Made by a program: the position numbers and the translations under genes
Assembly: GCA_963921305.4 (NCBI GenBank)
Contig: CAWUEX030000002.1
Coordinates: forward strand, 2,914,001-2,978,000
Length of the DNA: 64,000 nucleotides
DNA from: CAWUEX02 sp963921305
GTDB lineage: Bacteria > Pseudomonadota > Alphaproteobacteria > Rhodospirillales > Rhodospirillaceae
Direction of reading: 5' to 3'
The notes under the pieces: generated by a model
What the model was told of the DNA's origin: nothing
Databases searched by the model: none
The model's input: the letters and a program-made list of their open reading frames with translations, nothing else
Shown here: positions 41,105-48,489 of the stretch, one piece after another
Layout: the number at the start of each line of letters is the position of its first letter
How positions within the stretch are numbered: position 1 is the stretch's first letter

Positions 41105-42772
41105 ATGCCCTTTGATCTAGCTGGTGGGATTAGCGGTGGCGTCACCGTTGCAGCGGCGCAGACAAAGACAGCCGCGTGGACGATTGACAACACAGATGCG
41201 AATGGCCTTGTCACTGCTGTTGGTGAGGCCCCAAAGATCAATCTGATTGATTGGCGGCCTGCACCGGCTGCCCGGTTCGCCGGAGCAACACTGCCGGATG
41301 CGACAACCTATGCGGAAGGTGACCGCATCTTCTACCAAGTCGGCATGATGGGTAAGGACGGCCTACGCTTCTTTGATAACAGTTCTGGGCAGTTGGTCGC
41401 GCATCTTGAAGGTGGCGGATCGGTTGTCAGCCTGACCTTAATCGACAACAGCAGCGCTGATGGTATCTGGCTGGTCGATGGTATCGGATGGACCTGTCAC
41501 AAGGTGCCAATGAGTAATGTTTCTAAGAACTCAATCCAGAGTGATTTTGTGACGAACACTAATACAATTTATCACAGCCCATGGAATGGTCAGGGGCAGA
41601 TGGCCATTGTCTCGCCAACGCGGGCCATCATCACGTGGATTATTGGCGCGGGTGACCTGGTTGGCCACTCGGTGCCAATTGTGAACGGTGTGCTTGATTG
41701 GGAGAACCGGGGAGCGCAGACAACTCTTATTAATGAAACCAACGTGCTGTCAGCACCGAAGATTGTAGCTCTCGGAAGCAACCGCGCCATTGTCACCGCG
41801 TGGGATAATACGGGCGCTGAAGTTTACGTTGCTGTGGTTGATGCCAACGATTTGGACACGACGCTAGCCGCTGGCACGTCCAGGGACTTCGATACCACAG
41901 ACGCGGGTAACGCTCCTACCACTGCCGCGCATTATTACTCCATGCGCCTCCTGCGGCTTGATGACCACACAGCGGCAATGGTTTGGCTTCGGACTAATAC
42001 GTATATCTGTGAAATCATCGTTGGTGGCACCATCAATGACATCACCTATGGAACACAGGTTCAACTGGGCGAGGGCACATTATTGGGTCAGTTCATGACG
42101 CATCGTCTACCCAACGCGACCAACGCCTTTATACTCCGCAACGTCTTCCCAACTGGCGGTGCGAACTTAGAGGACAACGACAGCACCCACATTTTCACCT
42201 GGGATGATCCTGGCTTTACGATTGTTGAAAACGGGATGCCGGGTAGCGGTGCGGGGCCTGCATATCCAGTGCTAGGCAACATCCATCCAGACTTGGTGCT
42301 CTGCGGACAGGACAACTACCTGTCTTACTTTGAGGCAGATGAAACTGGCTTCACGACAGAGAGCGCCGAATACTTTGGCACCTACGGTATCTATCTCGGG
42401 CAGATGAACACTTACAACCGTCCGCACTCTCAATACATGGCGCATGACCTTTGTTTGTCGGTGGGGAACAGGGGCTGGCCCGGCACATCTGTCCACGGCG
42501 CAGTAATCTCCGATCACATTCGCGGTCGCGACCTGCATGATCCAAGCCAGATGGATCATCAGTACATGCGGAAGTATCACCAGCTTTACTCCGAAGAGAG
42601 CGACCAAAACATTACCTCGACAGCGGCTATCGGACCAATGGCGGACAGCGACAATCTAGGAGGCTCTAACTACACCTGGTTCTACCGGTTCATGTTGGAC
42701 ACCACCCATGACCGCATCAACGCCCAGTCCTTTGCCATTCCAAAATGTAAATTCGGGAGGATACGGCCATGA
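41105..42772 (+). CDS. Probable receptor-binding or fibre protein
   Basis: 555 residues with AGGAG upstream of the ATG. Repeated beta-strand patterns such as GQMAIVSPTRAIITWIIGAG, KIVALGSNRAIVTAWDNTG and RLDDHTAAMVWLRTNTYICE suggest a beta-propeller (repeating 'r.aivtw.....'). Starts with SGGVTVAAAQTKTAAWTIDN. Placed among fibre genes. No enzymatic motif seen. Confidence 0.55.
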   Translation: MPFDLAGGISGGVTVAAAQTKTAAWTIDNTDANGLVTAVGEAPKINLIDWRPAPAARFAGATLPDATTYAEGDRIFYQVGMMGKDGLRFFDNSSGQLVAHLEGGGSVVSLTLIDNSSADGIWLVDGIGWTCHKVPMSNVSKNSIQSDFVTNTNTIYHSPWNGQGQMAIVSPTRAIITWIIGAGDLVGHSVPIVNGVLDWENRGAQTTLINETNVLSAPKIVALGSNRAIVTAWDNTGAEVYVAVVDANDLDTTLAAGTSRDFDTTDAGNAPTTAAHYYSMRLLRLDDHTAAMVWLRTNTYICEIIVGGTINDITYGTQVQLGEGTLLGQFMTHRLPNATNAFILRNVFPTGGANLEDNDSTHIFTWDDPGFTIVENGMPGSGAGPAYPVLGNIHPDLVLCGQDNYLSYFEADETGFTTESAEYFGTYGIYLGQMNTYNRPHSQYMAHDLCLSVGNRGWPGTSVHGAVISDHIRGRDLHDPSQMDHQYMRKYHQLYSEESDQNITSTAAIGPMADSDNLGGSNYTWFYRFMLDTTHDRINAQSFAIPKCKFGRIRP

Positions 42773-43317
42773 CTGACATTGCAGTTGTGAACGCCAATGA
42801 TGTGGTGATAGGCGACGGCGCTTCTATCGCCAACGGAAAGGTGATTGCTAATGGATCGGTAATCGCTCGTTTTACACCGGCAGACGTTACCATTGTCACA
42901 AGCGTTGCTGCGTTACCAGGAGATTTCGCCAACGGAAAGTACCTCTGGCAGGGTGATGCGTATGTGCTGAATCCTACTTACACTGAGCCCGCGGGTGCAG
43001 ATGTTTGGAGTGATGCTCAGCCTCGCAAGCCCGATGATGTGCCGGGCGTTTTAGCGGCGGCCCTTGGGCCAGTGAAGTACAACGCTGTGAGAACGAGCCC
43101 AAAGACCTCTTGGATTTGGGACATCATCTTTGCGCCATCTATGACGGCCGTGAATCCTAACGATAAGGATGGTCGTTTCCGTGGGGCCATTGCTTACCTG
43201 CAAGGCGCAGTGCCCTGGGGTGGTGAGCAACTTTCAAGCCCAGATGATGACGCGATCATTCTTTCTCCTACTGAGGTTGGAGACTGCGCCACTGAATGGA
43301 AGAAGGGTCAAGAATAG
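42769..43317 (+). CDS. Fibre-associated or tail-end hypothetical protein
   Basis: 182 residues, ATGA overlap with the propeller-like gene. N-terminus is a Val/Asn/Gly-rich beta repeat (VVNANDVVIGDGASIANGKV); residues ~120-150 read PSMTAVNPNDKDGRFRGAIA. May be a fibre chaperone or small fibre subunit; function unknown. Terminator follows 80 bases later. Confidence 0.55.
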   Translation: MTDIAVVNANDVVIGDGASIANGKVIANGSVIARFTPADVTIVTSVAALPGDFANGKYLWQGDAYVLNPTYTEPAGADVWSDAQPRKPDDVPGVLAAALGPVKYNAVRTSPKTSWIWDIIFAPSMTAVNPNDKDGRFRGAIAYLQGAVPWGGEQLSSPDDDAIILSPTEVGDCATEWKKGQE

Positions 43318-43395
43318 GTGCTCCCGGTGATTTAATAACGGGCAACACCACTGCGCCATTTAGGGCGCTTTCAAAATAAATCGAATAGTCGCAAC

Positions 43396-43419
43396 AGGGG
43401 CCGAAAGGTCCCTTTTTTT
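43396..43419 (+). terminator. Terminator ending the tail genes
   Basis: GGGGCC (43397-43402), loop GAAA, GGTCCC (43407-43412), then seven T. Separates tail and lysis transcripts. Confidence 0.8.
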
Positions 43420-43432
43420 GTGTTGAGGTCTT

Positions 43433-43969
43433 ATGAGCGACAACAGCCCAGAATCACTATTGAAGTCGTTAGAGGGATACGCGTCTTCATATCAGTCGGA
43501 TGGATCGGGTGGCGATCCTGGTGCTCTACCATCGGATGCCCCTTTGCCGCTTCTCGTTCTCTTGGGCGCGTTGTCCAAAGGGCATGATGCGCTGGCCAAG
43601 CAAATTGAACATGTTGCCTCAGTTGTTGGGCCAATGTCAGAGACGGTAATCATCTTGAAAGAACAAGGTGAACAGCGAAGCGAACAGTTAAAGCAAGTCA
43701 ACACAAGATTTGATGGCTTAGAAGAAAAGGTCGATGGCCTGAATGATGTAGACGCCAAGCTTAAGGACGTCGGCATTCAGCCGGACGACGCTCCGGAACA
43801 TCGCAGAGATCACCTTTGGTTGCGTTCAGAACGTAAATCCAAACAAAACCGAAACGCGATTTTTCGCAATGTGTTTTGGGGTGCAGTTGCGATGGCCTTA
43901 GTGGCCCTAGCAAGTGCTTTTGGTAGTGACCTGGCAAAGTGGTTTTTCACATACATGGGATGGCTGTAA
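43433..43969 (+). CDS. Coiled-coil protein with C-terminal membrane anchor
   Basis: 178 residues. Disordered Ser/Asp/Gly start, coiled coil (residues ~50-110: HDALAKQIEHVASVVGPMSE, KQVNTRFDGLEEKVDGLND) and one membrane helix near the C-terminus (NVFWGAVAMALVALASAFG). Lies directly before the endolysin, so a holin or pinholin-accessory role is possible, but coiled-coil anchors also occur as spanin-like proteins. Not assigned. Confidence 0.6.
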   Translation: MSDNSPESLLKSLEGYASSYQSDGSGGDPGALPSDAPLPLLVLLGALSKGHDALAKQIEHVASVVGPMSETVIILKEQGEQRSEQLKQVNTRFDGLEEKVDGLNDVDAKLKDVGIQPDDAPEHRRDHLWLRSERKSKQNRNAIFRNVFWGAVAMALVALASAFGSDLAKWFFTYMGWL

Positions 43970-44547
43970 TGCTTAACGAAAGACTCTCGGACAACTTCAT
44001 ATTGGCTGAGGCGATTAAGTCTCGCACAGCACTTGAACACGGTATCGACAACACACCCAATGCGGCTGAGAAGGCAAACATCACAATGATTGCCGTCGAA
44101 ATTCTTGAGCCAACCCGCGCCCACTTTGGGCGGCCGATTTCTCCTTCTTCTTGGTTCCGATGCTTGCAGCTAGAGAAGGTGATATGTGCTCCGACCATTA
44201 AGAGAATTCGTGCGCGTGTCGCTGAGAATATGAAGGGTGAGTCCGTTTCCGACATGGTTGCCGCGCAAGACAAAGCGGAAATGGACTACCTCAATCGTAA
44301 ACAACATCCGGCGCAAAACGATGATGGAGCCTCAGACTTTGAAGTCGGAGGCGTGCCTAACATAGTGGTGGCCCGGTGGATCGCGCAGAACCTGATTTTT
44401 GATCAGCTTATCTTGGAGTTTTACGACCCCGATGACCCGGCTGCGGGATGGGTGCACGCTTCCCGCCGTCGAGTGCTTGAGGACAATAGGCGAGAAGTAA
44501 AGCGCTTTGACGGCTCGCGCTATCTTCCGGGGCTTGGTGATGAGTAA
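43969..44547 (+). CDS. Endolysin, peptidase M15 family
   Basis: 192 residues from the ATG at 43969 (TAATG overlap). Zinc ligands of the M15 D-Ala-D-Ala peptidase fold can be placed: His113 (RKQHPAQ), Asp123 (GASDFEVGG) and His163 (GWVHAS), with LIFDQLILEFYDPDD between. Front: LSDNFILAEAIKSRTALEHG and PISPSSWFRC. Residues ~69-108 are a long helical insert between the SSWFRC block and the zinc His, compared with the short linker in many relatives. No signal peptide; it cuts cross-links after holin opening. Confidence 0.85.
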   Translation: MLNERLSDNFILAEAIKSRTALEHGIDNTPNAAEKANITMIAVEILEPTRAHFGRPISPSSWFRCLQLEKVICAPTIKRIRARVAENMKGESVSDMVAAQDKAEMDYLNRKQHPAQNDDGASDFEVGGVPNIVVARWIAQNLIFDQLILEFYDPDDPAAGWVHASRRRVLEDNRREVKRFDGSRYLPGLGDE

Positions 44548-44806
44548 ATCACCGGCAGAGCCTAATGGGGAAGCGGCGTGGAAAGACCCATCCGTACGGC
44601 CAAGCTTTGGCGGTAGAACGATTGCACTCATCGTGTTCGCTCTGTTCTGTGCATACAAGGTTGAAAGCACTGCGGGTGCAACAGAAGCCGATTTACTAAC
44701 CCTCAAACTCTCTTGGGCCGGGCTATATGGCGCGGTGGTTGTATTTGTCTTTGGTATTGGGTTTGAGCGTTTCTTTCGTTTCGCAACTCTCATCAAAGGA
44801 AAATAG
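44540..44806 (+). CDS. Holin candidate, two membrane helices
   Basis: 88 residues from the ATG at 44540, overlapping the endolysin stop by 8 bases. Polar N-terminus, then RTIALIVFALFCAYKVE and LSWAGLYGAVVVFVFGIGFE, ending in basic KGK. Small size, two helices, a basic end and a place between endolysin and spanins fit a class II type holin. No sequence family recognised. Confidence 0.6.
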   Translation: MSKSPAEPNGEAAWKDPSVRPSFGGRTIALIVFALFCAYKVESTAGATEADLLTLKLSWAGLYGAVVVFVFGIGFERFFRFATLIKGK

Positions 44807-44809
44807 GTT

Positions 44810-45286
44810 ATGGCCCATCCCGCTTTGATCGCAGGGGTTATTGGTGTCCTTGCGTTTGGTGCCCAGGAGCTTCGTATCTCCTGGAAGAATAATGAGATTA
44901 CCGGCCTGAAGGCTGATCTGCACACTTCACAATCGAATGAAGAGCGTCTTGAAGGTGTGGTTGAAGATCAGAACGGAACCATCAAAGACTTGGTTGCGCA
45001 CACCAAGGCGCAACTAACAACCATCCGCTTGAGGGATGATCAGATTGCTCAAGTGCAAGCGGATTATGACACGGCCCTAAGTGGCCTCAATAACTGGCGT
45101 AGGAAAATTTATGACAGAGTTAATCAAGACCCCAGCGGTGTTGCTGCTGATGTTGGCCACCGTTTCACTGTCCGGATGCGGGACATCGCGGCCATTACTG
45201 AAAGAAGTGGAAGTGGTGGAAGTGGAGATACAAGCACCACAGTATCATCCGCCACGGCCGCAGACGATCACAGCACCACCGAATGA
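44810..45286 (+). CDS. Rz-like inner-membrane spanin
   Basis: 158 residues: N-terminal membrane helix (LIAGVIGVLAFGAQEL), then a long coiled coil (residues ~25-100: NNEITGLKADLHTSQSNEER, IRLRDDQIAQVQADYDTAL). That is the i-spanin plan. The Rz1-like gene is partly nested inside it in another frame. Spanins fuse inner and outer membranes at the last step of lysis. Confidence 0.8.
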   Translation: MAHPALIAGVIGVLAFGAQELRISWKNNEITGLKADLHTSQSNEERLEGVVEDQNGTIKDLVAHTKAQLTTIRLRDDQIAQVQADYDTALSGLNNWRRKIYDRVNQDPSGVAADVGHRFTVRMRDIAAITERSGSGGSGDTSTTVSSATAADDHSTTE

Positions 45287-45569
45287 CGCTGATGATTTCT
45301 TTGATGTTGTAACCGTCAAGCTTGTCGGTGCGTCCTTTCTCGCAAAGATCGCGGAAGCGTATCCGGATGATCCTGAATATTTCGATGACGAAGATTTAGC
45401 ACTATTGCTGGACGCCGCGGTGGCGTGGATGGGGGAAGAGGTGAAGCCCGCCTACTACTGCATTGGCGATCAAGAGCGACACAATCTTGAAAGTTGGATG
45501 GAGCGGGTTAAGCGGTACGCGGCAACGGCTGAGAGTAACTTTGACTACTACGAAAGGAACCTAGAGTGA
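45111..45569 (+). CDS. Rz1-like outer-membrane spanin lipoprotein
   Basis: 152 residues from the ATG at 45111, inside the Rz gene and shifted in frame. Signal peptide MTELIKTPAVLLLMLATVSL followed by the lipobox LSGC; the cysteine would be lipidated. Pro-rich QAPQYHPPRPQTITAPP follows, as in Rz1. The protein is unusually long: after the Pro-rich part it has an acidic region (DDPEYFDDEDLALLLDAAVA). Confidence 0.8.
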   Translation: MTELIKTPAVLLLMLATVSLSGCGTSRPLLKEVEVVEVEIQAPQYHPPRPQTITAPPNDADDFFDVVTVKLVGASFLAKIAEAYPDDPEYFDDEDLALLLDAAVAWMGEEVKPAYYCIGDQERHNLESWMERVKRYAATAESNFDYYERNLE

Positions 45570-45889
45570 GTTCTTCAGGTTTGGCTGCGTGCCGCGTCAA
45601 TACTCAACAAGAAATGAAAGAGCCTGGGCAGTTCGTCTGGATGGTTCTTGACCGTGATGACCTGGATTATCGAGAAGCACAAGAAGGTGAGACACCTACA
45701 CACATGTGGTTTGTTTTGCCTGATGGGCATGTCGGAATGTGTGCAATCCGTCCCGAAAAACTATCCAACGGCGCGTCTTGGTCGTGGGATGGGAATCTTG
45801 AAGTACCAACTCTATCACCCAGCATCTTCAACAATCCTCCCGATGGTTGGCACGGCTTTTTGACATCAGGCGTCTTCGTGTCCTGCTGA
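45566..45889 (+). CDS. DUF6527-like protein
   Basis: 107 residues, GTG start overlapping the spanin stop as GTGA. The ending SWSWDGNLEVPTLSPSIFNN and DGWHGFLTSGVFVSC is the recognisable DUF6527 signature (W.WdGN...PTlsPSi....GWHG.l..G.f). Several such proteins lie near phage lysis genes. Function unknown. Confidence 0.75.
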   Translation: MSSSGLAACRVNTQQEMKEPGQFVWMVLDRDDLDYREAQEGETPTHMWFVLPDGHVGMCAIRPEKLSNGASWSWDGNLEVPTLSPSIFNNPPDGWHGFLTSGVFVSC

Positions 45890-45920
45890 GTTTCAGTACA
45901 ACAAAATAGGAGTATCGAAA

Positions 45921-46067
45921 GTGAGAGAACAACTTGCTAAAGCCCGATCGGGCGTGCGTAGGGTAGCGGACTGGTTTGTCCCGGCTCTAACGCAGTATCC
46001 ATATCGCAGCGGTGTGCTTGTCGCTGCGGCATTCTTTGTTGGGTTTCTAACGAGGGGCCTTCTCTAA
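45921..46067 (+). CDS. Small membrane protein (48 aa)
   Basis: A short gene with a good AGGAG 8 bases before its GTG. It reads MREQLAKARSGVRRVADWFV, then PALTQYPYRSG and a hydrophobic end VLVAAAFFVGFLTRGLL. One membrane helix near the C-terminus, basic N-terminus. Last gene of the lysis transcript. Could be an antiholin or pinholin, not provable. Confidence 0.55.
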   Translation: MREQLAKARSGVRRVADWFVPALTQYPYRSGVLVAAAFFVGFLTRGLL

Positions 46068-46098
46068 AGGCGTAAATTTGCGAATTTCGAAGAAAATA

Positions 46099-46168
46099 AC
46101 GGCGATTCTCAGGCCCTTCAGTGCTGAAAAACGGACCAAGGTACGCTGAGGTCCACGAGAATCGCCGT
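46099..46168. other. Structured element: 12-bp stem enclosing two small hairpins
   Basis: ACGGCGATTCTC (46099-46110) and GAGAATCGCCGT (46157-46168) are perfect complements. Inside, TTCA/TGAA (46117-46128) and GGACC/GGTCC (46133-46137, 46150-46154) can each pair, giving a three-way junction. It lies between the convergent lysis operon and a leftward gene, with no T run directly after either arm. May be a bidirectional terminator, a non-coding RNA or a recombination or packaging signal. Confidence 0.5.
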
Positions 46169-46172
46169 CGAT

Positions 46173-46445
46173 TTATGAGGCTCCGGTTTCTGAATGGGGC
46201 AAAGAGACCGCTGTACCGTCAATGTCTTTGATGATGGATTGGACAAGGTTCGCTTCTCTTGTGTTGTCTATCTGAGAGAGGCGGCGGTGAAGCACCTTAA
46301 GCTTCATGGATACTGCACCGTCTTTCCGTGTGATCTGATCTATCAACCATCCTTCATACCGTGATATCGCGTCTATATCTGGGTTCGGTTCTTTTAAGTC
46401 TTCGTCTAACTGAGTGAGCCTCTTAACGTAATCCGCAATTTCCAT
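46173..46445 (-). CDS. Leftward hypothetical protein
   Basis: 90 residues, helical and charged (MEIADYVKRLTQLDEDLKEP, DAISRYEGWLIDQITRKDG, SMKLKVLHRRLSQIDNTRE). Convergent with the lysis genes and expressed, if at all, from 46,446-46,644. AAGG lies 10 bases before the ATG. Resembles small dimeric coiled-coil proteins; no family named. Confidence 0.55.
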   Translation of the reverse strand: MEIADYVKRLTQLDEDLKEPNPDIDAISRYEGWLIDQITRKDGAVSMKLKVLHRRLSQIDNTREANLVQSIIKDIDGTAVSLPHSETGAS

Positions 46446-46624
46446 CTTGTGCGGCCCTTATGCTTGAGATGTTTGCCCGTTTCTAGCCGTCTTTTGCGGC
46501 CATTTTTTGTGCTGTTACTCTTTTCGGGGGGCATTTAACTTCCTTAAGATTATCCCGTTAAAAGTGCTGACTGGCTCCATCTCCCTCATATTTGGCATTC
46601 AAAATCGTTTAGGTCAAAAACTAA

Positions 46625-47047
46625 AGTGGTGAAAATCCCCAATTTCAATACAACCTGAAATGGCTATGGGCCCGGCGTGATAGGTGAATTCTCTCATCTA
46701 GAAATGAAAGCCACATGCCGGAGAAATTCTGGTTCATGCGATACACGCGGCCATCTTTAATCACCATATCTTGATCCATTAGATGGCGAATAGCGGTCCT
46801 TACCACGTCCCTTGAGAGGTTTGCAGCGTCGCTTAGGCTTGTCAGGTTGGTTGGTCTTTCAGAGCGCTCTGCGGCTCTAATTTCAAGCAGAACGTCCAAC
46901 ATCCATGGTTTGGAGAATCTTCGTCTTACCTCTGCAACCTCATGGCGTAAAACGTCACGCTCAAAGGCATCATACAAACCTTTTGGGTAGGGCGGTGTGT
47001 CATCAATCATGTCCTTTTTCTTGACGAAACCTGGGATTTTCACCACT
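46625..47047. repeat. 15-bp inverted repeats flanking the wHTH gene
   Basis: AGTGGTGAAAATCCC occurs at 46625-46639 and, inverted, at 47033-47047. The two copies are identical and enclose the gene 46645-47046 almost exactly; one overlaps its start codon. They could be operators of an autoregulator or ends of a small inserted unit. No target-site duplication is obvious. Confidence 0.6.
46645..47046 (-). CDS. Winged-helix transcriptional regulator
   Basis: 133 residues starting at a GTG at 47046, inside an inverted repeat; an ATG at 47010 is an alternative. Residues ~45-105 read FSKPWMLDVLLEIRAAE, TNLTSLSDAANLSRDVVRTA and IRHLMDQDMVIKDGRVYRMN, a MarR/ROK-type winged helix. Leftward, away from the late genes, so probably expressed in the lysogen. 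Its own start lies in the 15-bp repeat, suggesting autoregulation. Confidence 0.65.
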   Translation of the reverse strand: MVKIPGFVKKKDMIDDTPPYPKGLYDAFERDVLRHEVAEVRRRFSKPWMLDVLLEIRAAERSERPTNLTSLSDAANLSRDVVRTAIRHLMDQDMVIKDGRVYRMNQNFSGMWLSFLDERIHLSRRAHSHFRLY

Positions 47048-47202
47048 AACCGCAGCGCTTACTTACGCAGAAACACCACTTCTACCGTGAAATTGCACAG
47101 TAAAAAGGCACGTAAAAGTAGTGCGTGTTCAACTGACGATAGCCGTTCTCTGGCTCAAATTGGCCCTTTGTTTGGGTGTTTGAACTGGGCATACACTCTT
47201 GG

Positions 47203-47475
47203 ATGTCTAGAAGAGCGGTCACTACTGCGCCTCCAACCATGCGCCACTTGGCTTCAGTCAATGGTGTTCAGGCGATTTGGATTAGCTGTGAGCACCCAAG
47301 TTGCGATTACGGTACGAAGGACATTCCCATCGAAGAATTTCCACCGTCATGGACTTGCATAGATATTCTCGACAGTCGCTGCTGTCCCAAATGTAAAGCG
47401 GCCGGTCGCTCTAAAACACTCGACGTGCGGCCGCGCTTTCCACCCTATTACGGGCCGGGCAAAAAGGAGTTCTAG
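47203..47475 (+). CDS. Small zinc-binding conserved protein
   Basis: 90 residues read from the ATG at 47203 (an ATG at 47239 is possible; neither has a good ribosome site). Core ASVNGVQAIWISCEHPSC then DIPIEEFPPSW and CCPKCKAAGR gives a C-x5-C...C-x2-C pattern, like short prophage and rhizobial proteins with 'i.C....C....l..L' and a terminal CxxC. It precedes the attachment site. Confidence 0.55.
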   Translation: MSRRAVTTAPPTMRHLASVNGVQAIWISCEHPSCDYGTKDIPIEEFPPSWTCIDILDSRCCPKCKAAGRSKTLDVRPRFPPYYGPGKKEF

Positions 47476-47666
47476 AAGTGGGTCAATTGGTATTTAGAGC
47501 ACGGTGATTCTACGGGAAATCTTAGGCGACCCACTTTTCGTAAGTGATTGTTTTTCAGAACTTGTTTAAGCCCCCTAGGGGACGCCAAAACTTCTTCTAT
47601 TTCTTTTTGGTACGGCACTGTACGACAAACCGTGTCGAATGTTTCTTCTAGCCAAAACAAATAACA
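47476..47666. other. Non-coding phage end next to the attachment site
   Basis: No gene supported. Holds an inverted repeat AAGTGGGTC (47476-47484)/GACCCACTT (47528-47536), the palindromic word CCCCTAGGGGACGCCA at 47572-47587, and short repeats GTACGGCACTGTACGAC. Such repeats are what integrase arm sites look like. A long leftward open frame here ends in translated tRNA sequence and is a shadow. Confidence 0.5.
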
Positions 47667-47713
47667 GACTGATAATCCGCGTGCCGGTGGATCAATTCCG
47701 CCCCTGGGCACCA
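47667..47713 (+). other. 3' half of a tRNA gene: right attachment site
   Basis: From the anticodon loop to CCA this is a tRNA 3' half: loop CTGATAA, stem TCCGC, 5-base variable loop, T stem GGTGG/CCGCC, CCTGGGC, A, CCA, then six T. The 5' half is missing: the bases before the loop (ACAGA) do not pair with TCCGC and no GCCCAGG acceptor lies upstream. The sequence resembles alphaproteobacterial tRNA-Phe, with changes (GAT for GAA anticodon, ATCAATT for TTCGATT T loop). Integration into the tRNA gene would leave this copy at the far end; the intact gene should be left of the window. Confidence 0.7.
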
Positions 47714-47890
47714 CTTTTTTCAAACACTTATCGAATTTCGCCTAATGGCCTGAATGCTCCCGAGTGACACCATAGTTGTGTCTTATAGGTGCTAAGCTCA
47801 ATCTGGTAATGTCCAAAGTTCCATCTTGAGAAACTGAGATTCAAAGTAGAGGTGCTGTCCGCACCTTTCAGAAATCGAAGAAGAGGCCAA

Positions 47891-48382
47891 ATGATGAATA
47901 TCCGAGTAACGACGGCGTTGTGGTCCGTTGCCTTGATTCCACTTCTATTAATCAAGCCAGGCTTTGCGCAAATGAACTCGCAAAGTGAAATTGATCAAGC
48001 GCGGGACGAAATCTGGGCTCTGGAGCAATCCATTTATGCCAGTCGGGGCAAGGGCAATTTCCAACCCTATATTGATGGTGCTTCGGACGTGTACATCGCG
48101 CCATTTCCGACCGGGGGCTGGACGCCAGGCAAAGAGGGTCTGCGCCGCACAGGGGAAAGATTGTCGGGCAATTCAAACGAAAAACTCGACATGAACTTTA
48201 AGGCCTTCACGCTGCACGGTGATACGGCCGTCATCTACTATATGAACAATCGAACTATGCGGCCCGACGGGGAGGTGGTCGACGAATGGTACGAAATCAT
48301 GCACGTGTGGGCGCGTGATGACGACAGTTGGACACTGGTGGCCAGCATGCCCCGCTCGGTAGCAGGGTACGAGCCTGAATAA
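47891..48382 (+). CDS. Secreted NTF2/SnoaL-like protein
   Basis: 163 residues from the ATG at 47891 (AGAGG upstream; the second codon is also ATG). Signal peptide TTALWSVALIPLLLIKPGFA then QMNSQ. The mature part (ARDEIWALEQSIYASRGKGN, FKAFTLHGDTAVIYYMNNR, WYEIMHVWARDDDSWTLVAS) has the cone fold of DUF4440/SnoaL proteins. No catalytic pair can be read. First gene of the host cluster. Confidence 0.7.
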   Translation: MMNIRVTTALWSVALIPLLLIKPGFAQMNSQSEIDQARDEIWALEQSIYASRGKGNFQPYIDGASDVYIAPFPTGGWTPGKEGLRRTGERLSGNSNEKLDMNFKAFTLHGDTAVIYYMNNRTMRPDGEVVDEWYEIMHVWARDDDSWTLVASMPRSVAGYEPE

Positions 48383-48489
48383 GGTGTCCAGGTGTTTGGT
48401 TTCGACCGTTCGCGCTTATATACCCTTAGCATGCATATGGAATAGTGCCGATGGCTTCCGCTTATCGGCATAGATAAGACGAGGGGATT

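Noticed and set aside
47472..47723. Leftward open frame of 83 codons across the attachment site
   Set aside because: Its N-terminus (GGIDPPARG) is translated tRNA T-arm sequence and there is no ribosome site.
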